From Croceibacterium selenioxidans (lineage in GTDB: Bacteria; Pseudomonadota; Alphaproteobacteria; Sphingomonadales; Sphingomonadaceae), in assembly GCF_018599195.1 (NCBI RefSeq), contig NZ_JAHFVK010000002.1, positions 690,001 to 754,000 on the forward strand: a DNA stretch of 64,000 nt. Direction: 5' to 3'. Shown here piece after piece: positions 17,547 to 24,955 of this stretch (position 1 is its first letter; each line of letters opens with the position of its first letter). Below the pieces are notes generated by a model. The model worked only from the letters and a program-made list of their open reading frames with translations. It was not told where the DNA came from and did no database searches. The position numbers were made by a program, and so were the translations under genes.

Positions 17547-18722
17547 CTAGGCGGTTACCGCAGCCAGCGCGGCAATGAACTTGGGCAGGTTGCCCAAAGT
17601 CAGCCCCGCGACGTTGATGCGCCCTGAGCCCGCCATGTAGACCGCGTGATCCTCGCGCAGCGCCTGGATCTGTTCCTTGGACAGCGGAAGCATGGCGAAC
17701 ATGCCTTGCTGGCGGGCGTAGGGCGTGAGGTCGAGGGCACCGGCAGTTCCGGCCTGTCCCAGCGCCTCGCGCACCTGGCGGATGCGGGTGCGCATCTGGT
17801 CGAGCTCATCAAGCCACTGGGCGGTGGTCGCCTTGTCTTCGAGGACCAGCCGGACGGCAGCCGCGCCATGATCGGGCGGCATCGACCAGGCGGCGCGCGC
17901 CAGCGCGTGACCGTTCGAGAGAACGCGGCCCAGTTCCTCGCCATCCTTGGCGAAGACATAAAGCGCGCCGACGCGGTCGCGGTAGAGGCCGAAATTCTTG
18001 TCGCAGCTGTAGGCGATGAGCGCCTCGGGCACCGCGGCGATCACCGCGCGCGCACCGTAGGCGTCTTCCTCAAGCCCTTCGCCCAGGCCCTGATAAGCCA
18101 GGTCGATGATCGGCAGCACGTCGCTGTTGCCCAGCATGGCGGCGATCTCGTCCCACTGCGCGGGGGTGTAATCGATACCGGTCGGGTTGTGGCAGCAGCC
18201 GTGCAGCAGCACCGCATCCCCTTCGCCCGCGCCCGAAAGCGCCGCCTTGAGTGCCTCAAGATCGGCCGAACCGTCGGCGTTGGCGTGCTGGAACGTCACC
18301 AGCTCGAGCCCCAGGTCAGCGAGAATCTGCGCATGGTTGGGCCAGCTAGGCGTTCCCATGAACACGCGGGCAATGCCAGCACGTTGGGCCAAGGCCGCCG
18401 CGAGTCGCACCGCACCGGTCCCGCCGGGGGTCTGCATGCCGTCGATCCGGCCGCCGCGCGTGGGGTCGTCACTAAAGATGTAGGGCATCAGCGCATGGAC
18501 GAAGCCCATGTCGCCTTCGGGCCCAAGGTAGGCCTTCGAATCCTGCTCGGCCACGAGCTTGGCCTCGGCCGCCTTGATCGCGCCGAACACCGGCGTATCG
18601 CCCTGGCCGGTGCGGTAGACGCCCACGCCGAGGTCGATCTTGTCGGCCCGCGGATCCGCGTCGTAGAGCTTGATCAGCGCGAGGAGCGCGTCGGGCGGTT
18701 GCTGGGTGAGTCTGTCGAGCAT
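17547..18722 (-). CDS. Aromatic/aspartate aminotransferase (PLP, class I)
   Basis: 391 residues from the ATG at 18722 (MLDRLTQQPPDALL); a GTG-type upstream extension is less likely. It is a class Ia aminotransferase of the TyrB/AspC type with DKIDLGVGVYRTGQGDTPVFGAIK, GGTGAVRLAA, LLHGCCHNPTG and the PLP lysine in YSCDKNFGLYRDRVGAL. The Arg in SGRINVAGL binds the substrate carboxylate. It converts aromatic amino acids or aspartate with 2-oxoglutarate. The sequence fits the aromatic aminotransferase branch, but substrate preference is inferred. Confidence 0.93.
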   Translation of the reverse strand: MLDRLTQQPPDALLALIKLYDADPRADKIDLGVGVYRTGQGDTPVFGAIKAAEAKLVAEQDSKAYLGPEGDMGFVHALMPYIFSDDPTRGGRIDGMQTPGGTGAVRLAAALAQRAGIARVFMGTPSWPNHAQILADLGLELVTFQHANADGSADLEALKAALSGAGEGDAVLLHGCCHNPTGIDYTPAQWDEIAAMLGNSDVLPIIDLAYQGLGEGLEEDAYGARAVIAAVPEALIAYSCDKNFGLYRDRVGALYVFAKDGEELGRVLSNGHALARAAWSMPPDHGAAAVRLVLEDKATTAQWLDELDQMRTRIRQVREALGQAGTAGALDLTPYARQQGMFAMLPLSKEQIQALREDHAVYMAGSGRINVAGLTLGNLPKFIAALAAVTA

Positions 18723-18801
18723 AGCGGCGCGCTCATGCCTATGCGCAAGCGCGCCCGCAACCCTCAATTGACCGCTTTTTGGACCTATGCAGACGCTAAG
18801 C

Positions 18802-19611
18802 TCAGAAAGGCAGCCAGCGCTGGTCCTTCGAGAACTTCATGTAGCCCGCGTTTACGCCCAGTCGCAGCCCGGCTCCGACGCGGATCGGGATCAGCACGAC
18901 ATCGCCCTTGCGCATGTAGCTGGCGTTGAAGCCGCCCACGAAATAGGCCGCCCCCTCGCCCGCCGGATAACGCTCGTAGAGCTCCTCGGTGTCGTTGAGG
19001 TTGTAGACCAGCACGAAGGTACTGCCGGCGTTGGCGCCCGCGTCGAAGCCGATTGACGGACCGGTCCAATAGACTGGCCGCTGACCTTCGATCTTGTGGA
19101 ACAGGGTGCCCGAGCCATAGCGCGCACCAACGAAGAACGCCCCGCCGGCCTCGCGGCCGACGATGTAGCCGTTCGGCTCACCCTGTTTCTTGAGGATGTC
19201 CTCGATCAGGCCCGCGAGACCCTTGGCCCCTTTCCCGAACACCCCTTCGGCGGCGCCGATCAGGTCGTCTTCCTTGTAGGTGTCGCTTTGGGAGCTCGAG
19301 TTCGCCGCCTGCACCGGCACCGTGGTGGTGGCCGGATTGTTCGGTACGGTCCCCTGCTGCGGATAGGCAGGTTCCGGCGTCCAGGGTGCGGAATCGGTCG
19401 GCACCCCGTCATAGGACGGAGCCGGGGCCGGATCGTATGAAGGCGCGGTATCGTAAGTGGGCGGCGAGTTCAGATCGGCATCGATCGCGGAGTTCGGATC
19501 GATCGTCTGCATGCCTTGCGCGGCAAGCGGTGCGCCTGCGCAGACGGCGGAAAGGCCCAGCACCGCGCCCAGCGCGTGCCGGCGGCAATAAGCGGCAATG
19601 GTGACCAGCAT
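18802..19611 (-). CDS. eipA: EipA/DUF1134 envelope integrity protein
   Basis: 269 residues with a signal peptide ending PLAAQ, a Pro/Tyr-rich low-complexity segment (residues about 50-110), and a conserved C-terminal DUF1134 domain: GYIVGREAGGAFFVGARYGSGTL, then YWTGPSIGFDAGANAGSTFVLVYNL, GGFNASYMRKGDVVLIPIRVGAGLRLGVNAGYM. DUF1134 includes Brucella EipA, a periplasmic protein needed for envelope integrity. The Pro-rich linker is a variable feature of this copy. The gene stands alone between the aminotransferase and the tRNA. Confidence 0.9.
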   Translation of the reverse strand: MLVTIAAYCRRHALGAVLGLSAVCAGAPLAAQGMQTIDPNSAIDADLNSPPTYDTAPSYDPAPAPSYDGVPTDSAPWTPEPAYPQQGTVPNNPATTTVPVQAANSSSQSDTYKEDDLIGAAEGVFGKGAKGLAGLIEDILKKQGEPNGYIVGREAGGAFFVGARYGSGTLFHKIEGQRPVYWTGPSIGFDAGANAGSTFVLVYNLNDTEELYERYPAGEGAAYFVGGFNASYMRKGDVVLIPIRVGAGLRLGVNAGYMKFSKDQRWLPF

Positions 19612-19812
19612 GGTGTCCCCCGATCCCGTAACGGGTGTGTACCGGGGCAGACAGAGTCCTCTGCGCCTGAAGCGGCAATGAATGGGCGGCAGGGTGAGTC
19701 GGTTTTGCGGCGAGTCGAGTCTATTTCAGACAATCGACAAGGGCCCCGGAAGGCCCCTTGCCGCCGCCCCGACCCCTCGTTATAGCGCCGCGTTCATCGC
19801 TAGCCGCGATCC

Positions 19813-19905
19813 GGAGACGTGGGTGAGTGGCTGAAACCAGCGGTTTGCTAAACCGCCATACCGGGATTACTGGTATCGAGGGTTCGAATCCCTCCGTCTC
19901 CGCCA
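19813..19905 (+). tRNA. tRNA-Ser(GCU)
   Basis: A full cloverleaf with long variable arm. The acceptor stem GGAGACG (19813-19819) pairs with CGTCTCC (19895-19901). The anticodon stem GCGGT/ACCGC encloses loop TTGCTAA with anticodon GCT at 19847-19849. The T arm contains GGTTCGAATCC, and CCA is encoded at 19903-19905. The long variable arm and anticodon make it a serine tRNA reading AGC/AGU codons. No second copy of its 3' end is visible nearby, so I see no integrated element using it. Confidence 0.97.
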
Positions 19906-19964
19906 CAAATTGCGGCTCATGCGGCCCGGATCTTTCCCGCCCTCAACCACCGATCTTCTCCCTC

Positions 19965-22304
19965 TCAGGCCGCGTATCGCGTGGCACAGGCCTGGATCAG
20001 AGCGACGACTTCTCCAGCAGGAATGGGGCGGCTGAACAGGAAGCCCTGGACGTTGGTGCAGCCATGGGCGCGCAGCGCCTCGACTTGCTCGGCGTCCTCG
20101 ACCCCTTCCGCCGTCGTTTCCATGTTCAGGGCCGCGGCGAGGTCGGTGATCGCCTTGACGACCGCGTTCGCTTCCCTGGTCTTGAGCAGCTCCATGATGA
20201 ACGAACGGTCGATCTTGATCTTGTCGAACGGGAAGCGGCGCAAATAACTCAGCGACGAGAAGCCAGTACCGAAATCGTCGAGCGCGATCCGCGCCCCGAC
20301 TTGCTTGAGGCTGTGGAGCGTCTCGAGCACCTGCCCGCTGCTTTCGAGGAATAGCGATTCGGTAATTTCGATTTCGAGCCGACTCGGCGCGAGACCCGAA
20401 GTCGCGAGCGCCTGGAAGACCTGGTTCTTTAACCCCGGCGTCTCGAACTGCACGGTCGAGAAATTGACCGCGACACTGACATCGGCCGGCCAGGTGGCGG
20501 CGATGCGGCAGGCTTCCTTGAGGACCCATTCCCCAATGGGCACGATGAGTCCCGTCTCCTCCGCCACGCCGATGAAATCTTGTGGTGAGACCAGGCCCTG
20601 GCCGGGGCGATTCCAGCGGATCAGCGCCTCGAAGGCCGAGAAGCGGTTGCTCTTGAGATCGAACAGCGGCTGGAAATAGAGCTCGAACTCGCCGTTCGCG
20701 ATCGCGTCGTGCAGCGCCATTTCGATCGCGCGCCGTTGCTGGGCCTCCTCGTCGAGGTCGGTGGTGAAGAAGCGATACCGCCCCCTCCCTGCCGCCTTCG
20801 CCGCGTACATCGCGAGGTCGGCGTGCTTGAGCAGGTCGTCCGCCACCATGCTGTCGAGCGGCGCGCGGGAGATGCCGATGCTCACGCCGGCCTTCAGCAG
20901 GTGACCTTCGATCGTCATCGGCTGGTTGAGCCTGTCGATCAAAACGGCGGCCAGTTCGCCCGCGGTCTCAACCCGGGGCCCAACCACAAGGACGCAAAAT
21001 TCGTCCCCTCCGGTGCGGGCTACGAAGTGCCCTGCCGCAGCGGCGCGCAGGCGGTCGGCCGCGATCTTGAGCAGCTTGTCGCCGACCTGGTGACCCAGCG
21101 TGTCGTTGATGATCTTGAAGTTGTCGATGTCGAGGCAGAGCACCGCCAGCCCCCCTTCGGTGCTCTCTATCGCGCCCAGCAACTCGTCGAATTTCTCGGC
21201 CAGCTGCAACCGGTTCGGCAAATCCGTCAGCGCATCGTGATAAGCCATGTGCCGGATCCGCTTCTCGCGCTGGGCGATCCCCGCCGACATGGCATTGAAG
21301 CTGCTCGAAAGAGCGCCGATTTCGTCTTCCGACGCAACCGGCACGGTGGTCCATTCGCCCTTCGCCAGCAAGCGAGTGGCTTTTTCGAGCGCCGAGATCG
21401 GGCGCACGATATGCCGGGCTATGCGCGAGCTCGCATAAGCGACCAGCAGCAACCCGAGCGCCCCGGCAAAAAGCACCGTCAGCCGGAGCAGGTCATACTC
21501 CGCCAGCGCGTCGGCGATCGAGAAGTCGAGCAAGAGCCCGGTAGTCGCGGCACCGCCGAACGTGCCGAGCGGTCTGACGAGAACCATCTTCCCGTCCATG
21601 CGCTCGGCAATTCCCTCGGGGTGCTTCACGGCGGAGGCGGACATTCGCAGCAGCGCGCCGGCTACCGCCTTGTCGGTGATCGCATGGCTGGTGGCGTCGT
21701 AAATCCATTGGCCGCTTTCGGAACGCCGGACGATCGACGCGCTCACCGGTATCGCTGACAGCGCGCTAAGCTGTTGCATCTCGTCGGTATCAAGCTTCCG
21801 CCCGAGCACCAGCCAGCCGATCAGAGCCGGCGCCTTGATCTCCGCCGCGACGGCCTGAAAGGTCACCCCATTGAGGCGCAGCGCGCCGGACTGCCAGCCG
21901 GAATCGAGTTCGTCCCACAGCGCTCCGTTGTAGCGAGCGTCGAGCTCCGGCCGCATGCCGACCACGCGCCCGTCGTACTTGACCACGAAGGCATTGGGCA
22001 GATCGATCCGCGAGGCGATGTTGCGCAGTGCGGTGCGAATGGTCTCGTCGTCATCGGTCGCCACCGCCTCCCGAAAACCGAAGTCGAGCGCTAGCGGCCG
22101 GGCGAAGCTCTCTAGCTCCTGCCCGCGCATCGACCAGATGCGATTGATCACTTCGGCGCTGGAGTTCAGTTCCGAACGGACCTTGTCCTCCGCGCTGTGG
22201 GCGATCGCGAACTGGATACCGATTGCGACGAGGATCATGACCAGCCCGAAGGTGGCCGAATAGAGCGCGGTGATGCGCGACTGGAGGGACCGGAAGCGCC
22301 CCAC
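19965..22304 (-). CDS. Membrane GGDEF-EAL cyclic-di-GMP protein
   Basis: About 779 residues from the GTG at 22304, which lies 2 bases after the upstream stop. Order: a membrane helix near residue 20, a periplasmic Cache-like sensor region (to about 295), a second helix, a HAMP-like linker (RHIVRPISALEKATRLLAKGEW), a GGDEF domain with intact TGGDEF (about residue 431) and an EAL domain with FEALIRW (about 559), then DDFGTGFSSLSYLRRFPFDKIKIDRSF and the TTAEGVED element. Both catalytic motifs look intact, so it could make or degrade c-di-GMP; the full EAL set favours phosphodiesterase activity. It is the last gene of an operon with the cupredoxin-like and barrel genes. Confidence 0.93.
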   Translation of the reverse strand: MGRFRSLQSRITALYSATFGLVMILVAIGIQFAIAHSAEDKVRSELNSSAEVINRIWSMRGQELESFARPLALDFGFREAVATDDDETIRTALRNIASRIDLPNAFVVKYDGRVVGMRPELDARYNGALWDELDSGWQSGALRLNGVTFQAVAAEIKAPALIGWLVLGRKLDTDEMQQLSALSAIPVSASIVRRSESGQWIYDATSHAITDKAVAGALLRMSASAVKHPEGIAERMDGKMVLVRPLGTFGGAATTGLLLDFSIADALAEYDLLRLTVLFAGALGLLLVAYASSRIARHIVRPISALEKATRLLAKGEWTTVPVASEDEIGALSSSFNAMSAGIAQREKRIRHMAYHDALTDLPNRLQLAEKFDELLGAIESTEGGLAVLCLDIDNFKIINDTLGHQVGDKLLKIAADRLRAAAAGHFVARTGGDEFCVLVVGPRVETAGELAAVLIDRLNQPMTIEGHLLKAGVSIGISRAPLDSMVADDLLKHADLAMYAAKAAGRGRYRFFTTDLDEEAQQRRAIEMALHDAIANGEFELYFQPLFDLKSNRFSAFEALIRWNRPGQGLVSPQDFIGVAEETGLIVPIGEWVLKEACRIAATWPADVSVAVNFSTVQFETPGLKNQVFQALATSGLAPSRLEIEITESLFLESSGQVLETLHSLKQVGARIALDDFGTGFSSLSYLRRFPFDKIKIDRSFIMELLKTREANAVVKAITDLAAALNMETTAEGVEDAEQVEALRAHGCTNVQGFLFSRPIPAGEVVALIQACATRYAA

Positions 22305-22306
22305 GG

Positions 22307-22933
22307 TTAATAGTCGTGCCGCATCGGCGCCGGGCGGCGAAGGTTTACGGAAACCGGGATCGTCGCGGTCTTGCTGCCGTCGACCCCGACTACAAGCTGG
22401 TTCCCGGGGGCCCGCAGATAGGGGTGCCAAACCCTCACCTCGTGTACGTCATTGGGAAGGCCGCGAAGCACGACCCGCCCTTCGTTGTCGGTCTTACGGG
22501 CAAAGGGCGTACTGACGACCTGGACGAAAGCCTGCATCGAATCGTGAATATTGCAGCCGATCGCCACGAGGCCGGGCTTGTCGAACCGCACGGGCCGCGT
22601 CTGCCCCTGGCCGAACAGCTTGAGTTCAAACTTCTTTGGCGGGGAGAATGAGTAGACGTGATGACGGTACGGATCGAGGTTACCGAACTCGATCGTCGAA
22701 CCGACCGGAACGACCAGCACGAACGGTACGAAGGCCATGTTCTTCTGGTTGATCACGAACTGACCCGGAGCCGGCGTCGGCCGCCCATGGGCATCGGCCA
22801 TGACGACCGCATCCGCCACCGGATGGCCGCTCTTGTCCCGGACGATCACCGTCAGATCGCCGGCGCGAGCGACGCCGGCACCGCAAAGCGCAACGAAGCC
22901 GAGGAACAGACGGGCGCAGGTGGACCAGGTCAT
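22307..22933 (-). CDS. Periplasmic cupredoxin-like protein (methylamine-utilization type)
   Basis: 208 residues from the ATG at 22933, with AGGGGAACC upstream and a signal peptide ending ARA. The domain after it has plastocyanin-like features: FGNLDPYRHHVYSFSPPKKFELKLFG and GLVAIGCNIHDSMQAFVQVV, where His, Cys and His/Met in the usual order could ligate copper. Proteins of this layout are often annotated as methylamine utilization proteins. An Ig-like N-terminal part (VRDKSGHPVADAVV) precedes it. It lies between an outer-membrane barrel gene and the GGDEF-EAL gene with gaps of 11 and 2 bases. Confidence 0.8.
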   Translation of the reverse strand: MTWSTCARLFLGFVALCGAGVARAGDLTVIVRDKSGHPVADAVVMADAHGRPTPAPGQFVINQKNMAFVPFVLVVPVGSTIEFGNLDPYRHHVYSFSPPKKFELKLFGQGQTRPVRFDKPGLVAIGCNIHDSMQAFVQVVSTPFARKTDNEGRVVLRGLPNDVHEVRVWHPYLRAPGNQLVVGVDGSKTATIPVSVNLRRPAPMRHDY

Positions 22934-22944
22934 GCGAGGTTCCC

Positions 22945-24192
22945 CTAAAGCGTCACGCGGATGGAGGTCTGAAGCAGCGTCTGGTCCTGCTCCGGCGCGA
23001 TGCCGGCATTGAGCAGCCGGGCGGGCCGGTCGCTGTAGACGTGGATCACCTCGACAAGCAGATCGGCATAGCTCTTCAGCGGATGCTGATAGGTCAAGGT
23101 GGCTGCCCAGCCGTCTTCGTTGTTGTTGTCGTATTCGACGAAGCTGTTGTCGTCGGTTTCGAACCAGTCCGCCCGCGCCGCCAGCTTGTCGCTGCCGACC
23201 TTGCGGGTCAGGAGGAGATAGGCGGTCGCGAAATCGACGTCCGCCGGGATGCCGTAAGGCGTGTCGGGGCCAACCAGGGTGTTGCCCCACATGGCCTGGG
23301 CCTTGGCCACGGTGCTGTCGCCGAGCGTGGCCATGGCGCCCAGGTTCCAGAATCGCGTGCGCCACGAAGTCTGCATCGCCCGGCTCGACATCCGATCGCC
23401 CCGGTTGTCGTAGTAAAATGCGTTGAAGGTGACCGGCAGCGGAGGCGTCCAGTCGAGCCGGCCGTAGAACCCAGCCCTGCCGTCCTCCTCCCAGAAGGGG
23501 TTGGTGATCGGGGCCTGGTAAGGGGCCGTCGAAGCGCTCAGCGGCGGCAACGGAAAGTCTCCGCCGACGGTGACTTTCACGTCGTGCAAGGCCCAGCCGC
23601 GATAGGTCAGCAGCGTCCCGGCCATGTCGTCATGCTTGAAGACGGCCCCGGTGAGCGACAGCCCGTGCTCGGCGAGCGTGGTCTCAACGCTGGCTTCGAG
23701 GCCGAGGACTTTGACTTCCTCGCCCACCCAGCTGTTGGCCGCCGACGGCGTGATCGTGTCTTCGACCCCCCAGTTGACGCCGCTGTGTTCCTGCGAAATC
23801 GGCGGCCAGAACACGCCAGCCCTTGCGCCAAACCGGACGGCGCCCGGCGAAGTGCGGAACTTGAGGTAGATCTCGCTGAAGTCGACCTCGTCCGGCACAT
23901 TCGCCTGATAAGTGGCGCTGACGTGGCCGCTCAAATTCCAGGTAAATTGCGGGGTCCAGGCCAAGTCGGCCGAGGCGATCCGGACCCGGGCCATGGTGCC
24001 GCCCTCCTCACCGCCACCTTCGCGCAACTTGCCGAAGCCGCCGTCGAGCCAACCTTCTTCGCCTCCGACGACGCTACCGCGCAGATCTATCGCGGCCTCG
24101 AGGTTGGCCGGCCCGATTAGGTCCTGCGCGACCGCCTGCGCCGGCCACATGGCGGCAGCGAGCACAAGCATCGATGCGTTCGGCCCATTCAT
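22945..24192 (-). CDS. Predicted outer-membrane beta-barrel protein
   Basis: About 415 residues from the ATG at 24192 (an in-frame upstream ATG at 24261 would hide the signal peptide). Signal peptide ends QAVAQ. The rest is an alternation of short amphipathic strands with aromatic girdles and Asp/Asn/Gly turns, ending in LLQTSIRVTL, typical of an outer-membrane barrel. I recognise no named porin family. It starts the operon with the cupredoxin-like and GGDEF-EAL genes, suggesting that it is part of a periplasmic sensing unit. Confidence 0.75.
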   Translation of the reverse strand: MNGPNASMLVLAAAMWPAQAVAQDLIGPANLEAAIDLRGSVVGGEEGWLDGGFGKLREGGGEEGGTMARVRIASADLAWTPQFTWNLSGHVSATYQANVPDEVDFSEIYLKFRTSPGAVRFGARAGVFWPPISQEHSGVNWGVEDTITPSAANSWVGEEVKVLGLEASVETTLAEHGLSLTGAVFKHDDMAGTLLTYRGWALHDVKVTVGGDFPLPPLSASTAPYQAPITNPFWEEDGRAGFYGRLDWTPPLPVTFNAFYYDNRGDRMSSRAMQTSWRTRFWNLGAMATLGDSTVAKAQAMWGNTLVGPDTPYGIPADVDFATAYLLLTRKVGSDKLAARADWFETDDNSFVEYDNNNEDGWAATLTYQHPLKSYADLLVEVIHVYSDRPARLLNAGIAPEQDQTLLQTSIRVTL

Positions 24193-24405
24193 TTCGGTTT
24201 TGCGCACCCCCAAGCCCGCCGGGAGAGATAGCAAAACCTTGGTAAACAAATCGGAAAGCATCGGTCGGGGTGCAGTGGGCCCTGGCGATTGCGATTTAGC
24301 GCATTTTTCACGGCCATTTCACGGTCAATCGCCGATCCGGCTCACGGGCCTCGGGGCAAATGGTTCGTGTCCGGCAAAACCGCCGGCGCAAAGTGGAGAC
24401 CGAAC

Positions 24406-24789
24406 ATGACCAAGACCCATCACAAGTCCGCCCTGCCGGCTATCGCCTTTGCCCTGGCCGCGCTCGTTCAAACCGTACCTTCAGTGGCGTCAGCCCGTGA
24501 GCAAGGCCGCAGCATCCCCGTCTCGTACGGCGATCTGGACTTGACCAGCCCGCAGGGCATCAAGACGCTCGATCGTCGCCTCGACCGCGCCGTTCGCCGT
24601 GTTTGCGGTGACCGCACCTACCAGAACCTGTCGCTGCAGGCCGGTGTCTCGGAATGCGAGAAGGGTACCTGGGCCCATATCAACGGCCAGCGTCAGGTCG
24701 CGATCAACAAGGCCAACGACCGCCTTAACGGCGTCGCCACGGCCCAGCGTTCTACTTACGAACTGCCGGTGGTTGCCTCTGCGAAGTAG
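24406..24789 (+). CDS. UrcA family secreted protein
   Basis: 127 residues from the ATG at 24406 with a signal peptide ending ASA. The mature region has the UrcA pattern PVSYGDLDLTSPQGIKTLDRRLDRAVRRVCGD, followed by a second conserved Cys (SECEKGTW). UrcA proteins are small exported proteins of unknown function, abundant in sphingomonads and caulobacters. A GC-rich hairpin at 24815-24839 follows the stop. Confidence 0.88.
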   Translation: MTKTHHKSALPAIAFALAALVQTVPSVASAREQGRSIPVSYGDLDLTSPQGIKTLDRRLDRAVRRVCGDRTYQNLSLQAGVSECEKGTWAHINGQRQVAINKANDRLNGVATAQRSTYELPVVASAK

Positions 24790-24814
24790 CCGCTCATGAC
24801 CATCATGCTACTAG

Positions 24815-24839
24815 GGGGGCACTGCGGCGCGGTGCCCCC
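24815..24839 (+). terminator. Hairpin after the UrcA gene, terminator candidate
   Basis: An 8-base perfect stem, GGGGGCAC at 24815-24822 and GTGCCCCC at 24832-24839, with a 9-base loop, lies 25 bases after the stop. Only scattered T residues follow, so intrinsic termination would be weak. Confidence 0.4.
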
Positions 24840-24955
24840 GGCTTGCTTTCTGGAAGGAGGAACGGCAAGCTCCGACAATTCGGTAGAGCCTGGCGCGCGG
24901 GGGTGCGAACCGCGCTGGCGCTCGAAGCATTCCGCTCCGTCATGGCGAGTGTGTC

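Noticed and set aside
17646-18929. Plus-strand open frame opposite the aminotransferase gene
   Set aside because: The aminotransferase on the other strand has all family motifs; the plus frame has none.
19737-19761. CAAGGGCCCC/GGCCCCTTG dyad as a terminator
   Set aside because: The arms pair imperfectly, there is no T run, and it is upstream of eipA.
19813-19905. tRNA-Ser as an attachment site for a genomic island reaching the YcaO-TfuA and secretion genes
   Set aside because: I saw no second copy of the tRNA 3' end and no integrase gene downstream.
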